A stretch of 64,000 nucleotides of DNA from Bactericera cockerelli. Lineage: Eukaryota; Arthropoda; Insecta; Hemiptera; Triozidae. Of this stretch, positions 1-12,649 are shown piece after piece. The stretch spans positions 49,992,504 to 50,056,503 of the forward strand of contig CM044958.1 in the NCBI GenBank assembly GCA_024516035.1, written 5' to 3'. The notes beneath the pieces are model-generated. The model saw only the letters and a list, made by a program, of their open reading frames with translations. It did no database searches and was not told where the DNA came from. Position 1 is the first letter of the stretch. Each line of letters opens with the position of its first letter. Both the position numbers and the translations under genes were made by a program.

Positions 1-210
1 TTTCGACAATAACTGAGTCACGTACAATCTATGCCTAAGTTTGCCTTAGCCACCTGGAAGCCATGCCTTAGTCACCCACAAGCCATGCCCCAGTTAAATG
101 CAAGGCATGCCACAGTCACCTACAAGCCATGCCTCAGTCACCCACAAGCCATGCCTCAGTTACTTGCAAGGCATTCCTCAGTAACGTGTAAGTCATGACT
201 CAGCCACAAA
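1..210. repeat. 22-bp tandem repeat array
   Basis: About nine degenerate copies of a 22-bp unit based on ccatgcctcagtcaccacaag-like sequence. The spacing is exactly 22 bp across the best copies between about 50 and 200, and the first copies are more decayed. The array runs to the window edge, so its true length is unknown. No coding frame is maintained across it. Confidence 0.85.
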
Positions 211-523
211 TGGTTTTTGAACTTGTATTTTTCTTCCTACAATTGTTGCTTTTCCACGTATAGTTCAGGCAAATTAGACAAAAAAAGTCGATTCTTCCCT
301 AAATTTCATTTTCTTTTGTTTTTTTTTTTCATTTTTTTTAAAACCTGTACAGAAGTGTAATAGCTGGCGATTTCTTGGTCATAAGAGATTAAGCAAAATT
401 CAGAATTCGTCGCAAACTTATAGGAATCTTATTTGAAAAGCCCAGAAGGTGGTAAAAAAAACTTCCCAAAAGTTCCACCTTTGTTGGAACTTTTGGGAAG
501 AAATGTTCAATTTTCCTGGGCTA

Positions 524-850
524 GCCTCCGTGGCATAACGGTTGTGACTACTGCCTGTAGTCATGAAATCCTGTGATCGATTTCGGTTAAGGCCGACTTT
601 TCATTCAGAAAATCCTGTTCCCTCCGAACACGTTAGGCTGGCATCTCCGGGTCTACCCAGTCTAGGTGAAGTTAATGTTGGTAGATGGTACAATTTCCAG
701 AAAAGAGATAGTAAAACCCCGTCCTAATCCGGAGGTTCAATCAAATAGAATCGTTGGCGTTTGGAAAGGCGGCCAGCCGTAATAATGTGTCACAACCAGT
801 CAAACATGAGGTTGAACAATGCCGACCCCGAGTAGGTTTGGGAAAAAAAG
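524..850 (+). mobile_element. SINE-B copy (tRNA-headed), upstream of the secreted-peptide gene
   Basis: The head starts gcctccgtggcataacgg, a good pol III A box (TGGCRTAAYGG type). In better copies the B box is gagttcaactcc. The body contains a central block (ctacccagtctaggtgaagttaatgttggtag, decayed here) and a tail reading aatagaatcgttggcgtt, then a hairpin-like caaccatgaggttgaac, then gccgaccccgagtagg. The copy ends about 170 bp before the start codon of the 1022 gene, so it lies in or next to the promoter. It is family-level similar to 15215-15539 on the other strand. Confidence 0.75.
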
Positions 851-1021
851 GCAAATTGAAAGGAGAAGAAGATGTAAAATTTGCCTGGAGTAGTTTATTT
901 ACAGAAAACAGACGGTAATTATAGCTTTCATCACGCAAGCAGCCAGATCACTCCACACATGATCAAGGTGTGAGTCAGTCAGAGATTCCAAGTTGATCTA
1001 GAGAGTAAGATATCCATCGTC

Positions 1022-1069
1022 ATGATTCAGAGATACTTTATTTTGGTTCTATGTCTCAACGTCCTGATG
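1022..1069 (+). CDS. Exon 1 of the secreted protein: signal peptide
   Basis: Sixteen codons from ATG to the GTAAGT donor at 1070. The translation has a positive residue at position 4 followed by a run of I, L, V, F and C, typical of a signal-peptide core. A purine sits at -3 of the ATG. A mini-exon carrying only the signal peptide is common for small secreted arthropod proteins. Confidence 0.75.
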
Positions 1070-4000
1070 GTAAGTTTCATTTTACCAAGTTGTCATTTTC
1101 TTTATTAGGGCGTTCTACACACCTCGGTCGAGGAGTTTGATATAATTTTATGAAAATAGGAAGCATAGGAAGAATGACGAAATCAATTGCAATTCGTTCC
1201 TTTTTATACCAAAAGGGGCTATTTTGGAACATTTTCAACCTAGCCTAGACAAAGTTTTCTGCAAGCACCTTTGAGATCTTTGGATATGAAAAAAAATTAA
1301 TTTGAGGTTAAAACATTCACTAAAACAACGAAGATCTTCATCAACATAGTCAAAAAGAACTTGATAAATGTCACGGAGAAGAAAAATGCAAACTCCTTCC
1401 TATGTCAATGAGTTTCTACATATAGTCATTCAAGTATTTTGGGCACTCTGCCCATAAAGTTAGAATTGGAAGATGCGGAGATTTATCTTTGATTTTACAT
1501 GTTGAATATGTTCAATAAATAAAGTCTATTTCAAATGTATTTGAGTGTTGAGGATATCAAATTGAAATCAGTTTGTTGCTTTGTTTAAACGTTTTATTTG
1601 AGCTAGGAACGGATCTACTCTGTCTGTTGCCTGCAGTAATGAGAAATATAGATTTACAAGTCTGAGAGTTTTCTCATCTTGTTTTTCCAGGCCAACATGT
1701 CAGCAGTGCATGGTGGCAGATCTAATTCAAGGAATTTCCGCCCAGCTGTGGTAAGAAATCCACTCATCAGTTCATTTTTTCGTTTGATTTTTCTATGAAA
1801 TCCAGAGAATTTTTGACTTTACCGGCGAATTTTCCACGGCCTATCCTTCGAAAAATATGGATATTCAAAAGGTCGATACGTTCAAAATATCCAGGTCCTT
1901 CGTAAGAAATTCGTAATAATAACATCAGCTTGCTACACTGAACGTTCGTTAGATTAAATAATTTACCTGGAAATTTAAACAATGTACTGAATGAAATAAA
2001 ACATTTGCGGTATCAGCGGAACATTTTTGTTCTATGCATATTTGCCTTTGGTTGTAGGAAATCAGTGGAAACTTGACACAGTTAACACTGCGACATAAAG
2101 AGATCTGTTTTGACCTTTATACTTCACTCAATTGTTTGAGGTATACATATAAACATAGATTGGTTTCAAATATAATATGTACATTAATTAATTCATATTG
2201 ATAAAGTTTCGGATTGTAAAGATAATAGAGTCGAACCTGGATATAATAGAACCCAAGGGACAGAGCAAAAATTCTATTAATATAAGGTTTCTAATTTAGC
2301 CAGATCTCTATTACACATAAACAGGTGACGCAGAGACCTGAGATTTTCTCTATTGTAGAGAACTTTCTATTATAGGTAGAAGGGGAACATTTATGCCTCC
2401 TCTATTTCCCAATGCTACCTTTACTACCCCCTCACGGCAATCACCCCGACGTTGCGTTTGGGGGAACAGCACAACTCTCCAGAAAAGGGACACCAAATGA
2501 AAATTTCAACTCATTTTACACCTTGTCGAGTTCATTATATCCCGGTTCGACGATGTTATTATTATTAAGTTTGTTATTTTATCAAGAGATTTTTTTCCTC
2601 CACAACTCGCTGTCCCTCATCTTGAATCCGGATCCAAAACCACACTCTCTGTCACCACACAGCGCCCCCTGCCACCAGCACTAGCCACCCCTATTAATGC
2701 TGATCTCAAGGGGCTAGTGCATCAACTGAGAACAGCACAAATGAGTGAAGATAATCGTAATGCATTCATCCAACAGCTGACGAACGAGAAGCTAGCTCCA
2801 GAAGTTAGAGAAGCCATGGCCCAAGAAGTTATAAATTACCTCAAAAAAATAAAATATCAATAAATCTTAATATATAAATGTCAAAGTCACTGACTGACCA
2901 CTCACTGACTGATCATCGCTCTACAGCCCAAACCGTAAGTCCTAGGAAGCTGAAATTTGGTAGGTAGCTTTGTCTTATAGTCTAGATGTGCAATAAGACG
3001 GGATTATTCCAAACGCCAACGATTCTATTCCCACTACAACACCTGCCATTGGCGAAAAAGGATTTTTTGCTTTCACGGCCATGCTACGGCCCGCAAAGCG
3101 GGCGACATCGACAGCCCGCTAGTATAATATAAACCTACATTTTTATGTATTTACAAAGGTATGCAATTGAACTTTCTATTCAGTGAGAAAATTCTGCAGC
3201 AATGATGGGCACTGCGCCTAGATCATAAAAATGAAGGAAATATTTTCTATTTTGCCTCAGAAAATGTTAATAAAATTTGATTACTCCCAGGATTGTATAT
3301 ATAATTAGAAATTTTAAAATTTGTTTAAAAAATGCCAAATTGCATGCAAACATCAGGTTTGCCAACAACATTTATATTATGAAACAAGTTATAGATTAAA
3401 TAATATAGATTCATCATTAATAGAAAAAAAAATCCTTACGGTTTACGAGATGAAAGCGTTTCCGTAAAAAGTTAGAGGACAGGCGCATGGTCTGTATCAC
3501 CAAGATCCGCTAGTTCGAAGTTCATGAAATTAACATCGGACCATCTGCAATCTGTTTTCTATAGGTGTACAGGATTTGTGGAAATCCGTTCGGTAGTTTC
3601 TGAGATTTGCGCGAAGTGTAAATAAAACAGACCGACATACTGACACAAAACCAAACTTACTCAGGCAGGAGGTTATGAAACGTTCCGAAATCTTTTTTAC
3701 AACGAACATGGTATTGCGATTAAAAATTAACTTGAAGAAATGAACCACTGAAAGCCAATAGACAGAATTGAGGAATAAAAGCAAAACCAAAACGAGAGAA
3801 AAAAGGATACACTAATGAAAATTTACCTGTCACTAAGGGGTTTTTAAGAAAGATTTCTCCGGAATTAATGTTTCAATGAATGTGAGAAAGAATGACCAAG
3901 CTATTTATAACCCAACGCTTCCTCGCAAAAATCATTGACGTATTGCACTCTCAAATCACGCTAGACACAAAAGAGCTGTTATGTTTACATGGAAATGAAG

Positions 4001-7000
4001 CAAGGATATGCTCGTTCTCCATAATCTGATACACAAATTGATGAACTTATAGAAATTTCTCTTAGGGAGAAATTGATCGACAAAATCGAGATCTTAGGTC
4101 ATGACTCAGCACTGAATATCAGAGACTTTGATTGCGTACTGCGTTAGATGGGGAAAACCGATGCTAGACAATGACTTAAGTTATCAATTTTGTCTATTAA
4201 TTTCGTCCCTAGACTTAGCTCCACACAGGTATCACGAAAACGTCAATGAATTTGCTGTATTGAACGTTGGTTCTAATACCACCCAAATCATGAACTTTTC
4301 CTCATTAATTTGAGTTTTTGGCCACATAATAATACTTTAAGCTTTAACCTAGCGTGGTGGTTACTTTCCACTAAAGAATATTATTATTATTTAAATATTT
4401 CTCTCATTTATTCGAGGTATACATACAAACATGCATAGGGTTTAAAAATAATAAGTACATCATAAAGTTAATTGACATCGAGACATTTAAAGATAATAAT
4501 TATAGATGTTGTGGAAGAATGACGGTTTATTATTATTATTATTTTTAATAATTATTCATGTTCTCTAAAACTATTTATAATGATATCTTAGTAGGTTATA
4601 ATATTATAGGTTGCTTGCAACTGTTTTGTAATACACTTTAAACAAACATACGAAATTCAATTCAATTCAGATTCAATACAATTATTATAATAACTATTAT
4701 TATTCTATTTCCTAAATTTATTCTTTCAGTCCTCCTACTTCCTCTTCGTCAAAGTAACTAACTTTCAGCAGTCAAGGTCGTCCGCTTCCGCTCTGAAAGC
4801 TCTGCTAGCGGTGCACATAAACTTGGAGAGAACAAAGGATGCCATTGTATCGGTTGAACATTTTCAAAGGCGAAAACTCTCACTGAAGTTGTTGATCATA
4901 AATCACAGGCACGTTAGGAACTGTGAATTGTTTGCGGCGAGATTTATGAAGTTGATGACATGGGGCTAGGGGGAGTATTTGTTTGCGCCCAAATTTATGA
5001 AGTTTATTTATCTAAGGAAGTGTATTGTGACTTCGAACGTTTCAAGCGAGCCCAATTTCGTTAGACAAACTTCAAAGGTTAGCTGTAGGTATGCAGCTAA
5101 CCTTTGAAGTTTGTCTAAGGTTAGCTGTAGGTTTTAGAGTTTGAGATTTTTTTTTTTTTTTTAGTATTATGGTTTTCATCGCTTTTTTTAACACACTGGC
5201 TGCGTTGGTAGTGTATTCAGGTTGAACGCAAGTAATTTGCGTCAAATCTCGGCTAAGTGGAATAAGTTCATTCCTACAACATAAGTATATGTGATTATTA
5301 TTTGTGGTGAAACACAAGGCCTCTTTACATTTTTTGTGGGTAGCGCAGCATTACTAAGAGCCTCCTTCACATTTCAAATTATTCTATTACATTAATGTCT
5401 TTTTACTCTGTTAATACTGCCACTGGTCGTTACTCATATAAGTAAATACTCATTTTTCTTCACGAGGTATGAGTGGATCCCGAACATCCAAGTACAGAGC
5501 AGAAAAATTCCTGCCCCGCTGGGGATCGAACCCAGGTCACTTATGCATGAAATGCCTAGCGCGCCAACTCACTCTGTCACGGTGACTACTACAACAGTAC
5601 CTATTTGTAATAATGATATGAAAAAACGTAACAGAAAAGTTGCGTTTCTGCTCTACAACTAAATTTATGTTTTGTTTGTCAGAAAATAGCAATACCTCTC
5701 CTAAAAAATATGTTGTGTTCAACATTTCGTTTGTATCTGTTGATCAATTTCTGGTATTTGGGCGTTGTGAGGTATGATTGTATGAAATAACACATAGACA
5801 AATAAAAATCAAAACGTATAAAAAAATTAAAATCTAAGAATTTTTTAGTTTTAATTTATTAAAAAACGCAGTGTTGAAATTACAAACAAACAAAAAACGC
5901 TCATATTATATTATTATATGTATGGGTTTTTTTTGTAATATCAACAAAGGGTTTCAATTCCATTAGATTTTCTACGTGAAATAGGAGGATGAAAAATAAC
6001 AGAGTTAAAATACGACATATGACTAGAAGTAAAAAAATGAATTCCCAGCATTTTTTTATTTATTTATTATAAGCGCAGTTTTAGAATTACAAAAAAAAAA
6101 AAAAAAAAAAACGCTTGTTATTCTATAATAGGTACATGCTTTCAATTAGATTGAGTTTATACGTAAAATAGTAGGATGGAAAATATCAGAGAGAGAAAAT
6201 TCCAGTAATATTCGAAGGATTACCAGGATACTTCTGACCTACTCACAGGAGAGTGGTAACTTTGAGTCAGCAGAGGATAATGTATCAGCAGCTCATGCAT
6301 ATGCATTACCGGGGCTGGATCAGGAGTCAAGGTTTCTGCTGAAGAGAGTTTATATTGCTGATGTGCTGACTCGGGATGTATAACCTAAAATACAGGGTGT
6401 CTTCAAGGAAACTGCATCAGCAGAGGAAACTGAATCAGCAGCTCATGCATATGCATTACCGGGGATGGATCAGGAGTCGAGGTTTCTGCTGAAGAGAGTT
6501 TATATTGCTCATTTGCTGACTTGGAATGTATGACCTAAAATACAGGGTGTCTTCAAGGAAACTGCATCAGCAGAGGAAACTGAATCAGCAGCTCATGCAT
6601 ATGCATTACCGGGGATGGATCAGGAGTCAAGGTTTCTACTGAAGAGAGTTTATATTGCTCATTTGCTGACTTGGAATGTATGACCTAAAATACAGAGTGT
6701 CTTCAAGGAAACTGCATCAGCAGAGGAAACTGAATCAGCAGCTCATGCATATGCATTACCGGGGATGGATCAGGAGTCAAGGTTTCTACTGAAGAGAGTT
6801 TATATTGCTCATTTGCTGACTTGGAATGTATGACCTAAAATACAGGGTGTCTTCAGAGGAAACTGCATCAGCCACTCATATACATACAAAATTTCATCAA
6901 AATCGGGTGTACCGTTCATGAGATATAAGTGGTCAAGTAAAAAGTTAGTATCGCCAAGAACAACTAGTGCGAAGTTGATAAATTTAAAATTGGACCATCT

Positions 7001-10000
7001 ACAGATTGTCTCCTATATATTATGTGTAAAACTTTTCATCACAATCACAATACATTGAGTTTCAGAGATTTACGCATTACAAGGAATGTTTCTAACCGAC
7101 AGACAGACACACAACCAAACGTCCAGAAATATGAAAAATATTGAAATCGGGGCAAAAAATACTTTTTTTTTACAAAAAAGGACTTCCAATTTCTTATATT
7201 AGAAATTTACCCGAAGTAATAATACCATTTAGGGTGGTATGCAGACTTGCAGAGTCCTCACTGTAGGGATTCTTGGGTCATTTGTCCCTTCAGCTGATTT
7301 TGTTATGCAGAGACTTTTGTTTGAAGCGCCTGTGCGCATGCGCATTCAGATGTCTCTTGAAAGAAGAGATTGTCAAGGTCGAAGTTTTCCCTATAGCAAG
7401 CTTGGGACCACACTATAGTGAACCCTATAGGGATAAAAAAAAACGTATCTGTATGTATACCAGCCTTAGAGTATATAAGGTTACTCAACACCCTATATTA
7501 CTGTTTAGATATCAGTTGTAAACGGGATTTGTGTTCTAGTAGATTTATTTACAATCATTTATTCGTTGAATTCCCCGTATAGAAATAAGCTAGTGTTTTT
7601 CTATTCAATTTCCCCTAAGAATAAACTGTATGAAACACACTGGTTGGCTATGAAAATAACTCGTAACTCCCAATATCTCCGAGCTATTGGTAAAAGGACT
7701 TATTGATATTTAAATATAGATACATCTATTTTTAACATACATATAGACTTATAGATACATCGACAACGAGTAAAAAAAAACATACAGACTTATAGATATG
7801 TAGATCGATAACTTATTTAAAAAATATACACATCTAGGTTTTGTTATAAAAAGTGAAGCCATAACTTCTAATACGCTGATCCCTATCATGATTCTTTGTC
7901 TTCTTGTGATTTTTTTCCTTCTTATTCTTTCTCTTCTTTTCTTCTTTATTGTATATTTTTACTTGCACGTAAAAATAGATTTCCATGGACACAATACTTC
8001 CTCGTGATAGTTCACATCGCATTCACTTGGAAATAATAAAAGTTAGAATTAACATTACTAAATCTAAAATTTACAAATAATTTAGTGAAAAATCTCAGAA
8101 TACTCGATAATTTTTTTATCGCCAATTTTATACAATTCGAATCATTCACGAGGAAGTATTGTGTCCATAATTGGCAGTGTAGTATTATTTTTATCATTGC
8201 TTACCTAAACATCTAGGTTATTCGAAACGGGAATTTTTACCCTAAATTTATTGGAAACTCACAATCAAACTTCCCATTAGACGATAATTTTAAAAGAAAT
8301 TATTTTGTGCCATTTTTTTATATTCTATGCAAAGCTAATAGAAAAACAAATGAAAAAACACTGCTTTAGACTACACAATATTATTGTGCACACAAGTAGA
8401 ATAATATAAAACTTGAGCTTTCTAAACTCCAGTTTGCCAACTTTGAAAATCCAATATTCCGATAGGAAATGCAATATTTATCGAGGAAAGCCTGCTTACA
8501 GCACACTTCCTGCACATTGCTACAGGAAACACCCGGAGTATTTACTTAAGTTTTTCTATTAATATTGAACCTATCCGACATTCTTGTACAATGAACTTGA
8601 GAGCTTCTAATGAACTTGTTTTTAATTAAAGTTTCCTGTGTTTAACATCCCAGCCAGCTGTTGAACTGTAGGCCTGTAGGCTGAAAAGAGAGAGATCATG
8701 AAATTTAATAAAGTGGGTGTACCAAGTGTGGCTCGTCTGCACCCAGGCTGGGTGAGGTTAATTTGGGTAGATGGGTAGTGGATCTATATAAAGTGCACTG
8801 GTAGTCAAGTGGTTACCGCGCTAGTCTGGTAATCCAGGTATCGTAGGGATCCGTTGGTTTGAATCTCACCCAATGCATTAATTTTTCCTCATGAATTTGA
8901 GTTTGTGACCTCATAATTATTAGTTAGATATTTATTTCGCATTCTAATTAGCCTTTTCTTAACTTATTTTAGAACAATATTCTGCAATATTCTGAAAAAA
9001 CCTTCGTCCAATATTCTTCTTGAGATCACTGAAATTGCACTTCTTAGTTGTTTTGTAATTGCACTTCTTACAGAGAAGAAGACCAATGATCAAGTATTAC
9101 AAGATGTAAGAGAAAGAAGATCATTGGAAAACAATAATGAGAAGAAAGATAAAAATGATTGGACACGTAATAAGACACAACAACTTCATGGTGAACATAA
9201 TGGAAAGTAGAATAGCAGGAAGAAGAGGGCGTGGCAGACCAAGACCGAATTATTTCAAAGACATCTGTCAATTGATTAATTATAACTCCTACCAAAATAT
9301 GAAGGAACTGGCATTCAACAGACAAAGATGGCTGTTTCAAAAAGGCATTGCCTTTAGTAATTGATGAGTTGTTTTGTGTTAGGTATCTTAGTTGGTAAGT
9401 TGAATAACGCTAAAACGAATCAAGTTATTACTTGTATTTCTATCTTCTATTAAAACCTGAACCTGTATTTTACTTGTCATTTCACTTCTGTGCTATATTT
9501 TCCATTGTATAATATTTACTTGTAACTTTTGTTATGTAAATTTGTGAATAAAAGATGTCTGTTTTGGTGCTTTTACATTTTTGTATTCTGAGCAATCGCA
9601 TTTGAACATTTCAAGTATAAATCAAGAAGAAACAATTTAAAAACGCATTCGACCGTACATAATTACAATTATATTCTAATTTTAAAAAGGAAAGATATCC
9701 TCATTATTATTGTTATAATCCTCTTCTTTTTTTTTTGAGATGAGCTAATTTTTGAGATGAGATGAAAACTCTTCTTTCTTATCTAGCTTAATTACGCTCG
9801 TGTATCAAATTACTTGTAGGGATTTAAATGGAAATTAAAATTTGAGTGGGTTTTTTTTCCCATCAAAAATACAGGGTGCACTATCCCTAAAATATATATA
9901 AAAAAATATATTACCCAAAAATATCTACCCTAAAATATTTTGGCGAAATTTAAAATTGAAACTTATTTTTTCTTAAAAAAAAAAAAATACCGTATATTCC

Positions 10001-12608
10001 TTAATTCTCGGCTAGAGAATCTAAGTGTCCATGTCTTTATTTTTTTTTTTACAAAAATACCTATAGAAAAATTATAGGTAGGTAGTAGGTAGCTTGACCG
10101 ATAACCTGGAGGCCGGTGGTTCAAGTCCCAGTTTTAATGCAGATTTAGAAATAGAGATGATAACCTGAACAAAAATTAATTCTTTTATTAATAATTGCAG
10201 CAGTAGACATTAGTTGTCAAATTTCTGTATTTCATGAAACTTAAACTTATTATATGATTAGGAAGAGAATAAGTTGTTATATATAGTAATAATTATACAA
10301 TAGTTATAGAAGATAAGAACCGCCACAGAAAGCCTCAACCAACCAACCAACCTCAACCATGAGGTTGAAAAATGGCGGCCCCAAGTAGGTTTTGAAAGAC
10401 CATTTTAGGAAGCTTCATTGGGAAGTCAATTAGTTGCACGTTAGTAATTATTAGTATGCAATATTTACAGAAGATAAGAATTGCCACAGAATGCCATAAC
10501 CAACCAACCTCAATCATGAGGATGATTGAAGTTGGTTGGTCTTAACTATCTATATCAAATCAGGACGTCAAAACTAAAACCAAATAGAATCAACTGGTAA
10601 TCGCATTCCATAATGGCTTTGATGTTAAACTTGGGATGTAAAGTATAATGTACTTTACATCCCAACTAAAAATAAATCAACTAGTCACAATAGATTTAAT
10701 TAGGTCTCAGTGTTAATTGTAAGGGTTTCACTGGAATTCCTACAACCAGGTCAGTTAATAGTATAAGTCCTCTCTTGCCAAAAATATCCCCTTGTAAAAT
10801 TCTTGGAGGGTCCTGTGAATCTGTATACATACATTTGTCATATTATAAAGGTGTTGTGGTTTCTTTTTCCGGTGTTTCTTTCTCCGTTGCTTCTTCCCAT
10901 CTTTCTAGTTCTCTCTCCTCTCTCTCTTTTTATTATTTACTCCCTCACTCTATCTCTCTCTCTCTCTCTCTCTCCCCCTTCTCTCTCTCTCCCCCCTTCT
11001 CCTCTCTTCCTCTTCCCTCCCTACTTCTCTCTTTCTTTTTATTATTCACTCCCTCCCTCTCATTCTCTCCTCTCGCTCTTTCTCTCTCTCCCTCCCTCTC
11101 TCTTTTCTCTTCTCCCCTCCTTCCTCTATTCTCTCTCTCTCCTCCCTCTCTCTTCTCTCCCTCCCTACTTCCTCTCTCCATTTATTAATCACTCAATCAA
11201 ACATTTATTTTCCCGTCTTTTTTGTGTGTGCCATACTATTGAAATGATGTCATACACTTGAACAGCCATGTTTGTATTTTGAAATCCATTTTTTTCTCAA
11301 ATACATATATTATATGAGACTTGGTCTGAATATCTGACAGAATGGACTCCAGTCCCCAAGCGAGATAGGATAAGATAAGAATAACGTCTTTCATTGGTAA
11401 ATTCTCCACGAAGGCATTCCAATGGTCAGTACAATACAAAAAATAGCTTTTCTAGTCAACTCTCTCTACGTTTTAACTGTGATATTTACTTGTCTTCTTA
11501 AATTTTCTTATTTTGTTTTCTTATTTGTATTAATTTTATATTGTTCTATGTGATCAATGAACATTGGGTCAATAAAGAATAAATTATAAAATAATAATAA
11601 TAAAATAAAAATACATTTTTACCATTGAAATTCCTTTTTTATGTTTGGTAGTATTCATCTTTGGTATATGGCGATATTTCCAGCAAGAGATCACTGGTCT
11701 TAGTCTTGAACTTGCCTCAGTCCAATAACTTATATGTATCTGGCAGAGTATTATAAAGACCTTTGCCTTGATAGAAAGAGGTCTTTCTTATGTCTTGTTA
11801 GATATTTGTGATCTTTTGCTGGGTACCACTCCTCCCACTGTAGTCCAAGAAATTCGACCGCCAGTGATGATCCACAAAGAAAATCGATATTAAAATCTCC
11901 TCATAAACCTACGTTCTTATTACATCCCATTTCTAATAGCAATAATTCTAAGATTTCTAAGTTATCTAAAAACAGTCAAGTATTTGACGCTTTGTTATTA
12001 TATCCATACATGCATATAGGTAAAGATAGTATAGTATAGTAGTGCTTTATTTAGAGTTTAGACTGTCGGCTCGAGACAAGAAGTCCCATTACGCTAACAG
12101 CAAAGATAGTGTTAGTCTTGGTATTCTCAATCGCACAGTATTCCCATCTCTCTCCCTATCCCTCCTATTTCTATCTCTCCTTCTCACTCTCACTAATCTA
12201 AGTGTCATCTCTCACTTCCAACCTCCAGCTCATAATTCATAATTAAATTTGACCCAAATAGTGCAGCATGTCCCCAAATCCTTTCCCATCCCATATCCTA
12301 TTTCCGCCCAGGTAACTTGTCCCTCTTCCTAAATCTCGCCACATCCTGTGATCTTCCTCTTGTGATGTCAGCATTTACCTACCTGTGCTTTGGCATTAAA
12401 CGTCTACGGGTCTTACAAAGCGCTTTATGTACTTTTTATATGATGATTATTTATATTTGTTCAAAATTTATTAATATAAATTTCTTGGGTTTAATGTCGT
12501 AATAGCTTTCAACTGCATGGTTATATCATGTATATATTATGATTCTTAAGAGAGAAAGATAGAAAGAAAAAGATAGAGCGAAAGAGAGAGAGAGAGAGAA
12601 AGACAGAG

Positions 12609-12649
<41 letters not shown>

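Noticed and set aside
6265..6885. CRISPR-like array
   Set aside because: The 150-bp units are contiguous and similar along their whole length, with no short repeat/unique spacer pattern, and the genome is eukaryotic.
7273..7521. 82-codon frame with a cysteine-rich segment
   Set aside because: A comparable frame is open on the other strand, there are no splice sites or family motif, and the cysteines do not form a known pattern.
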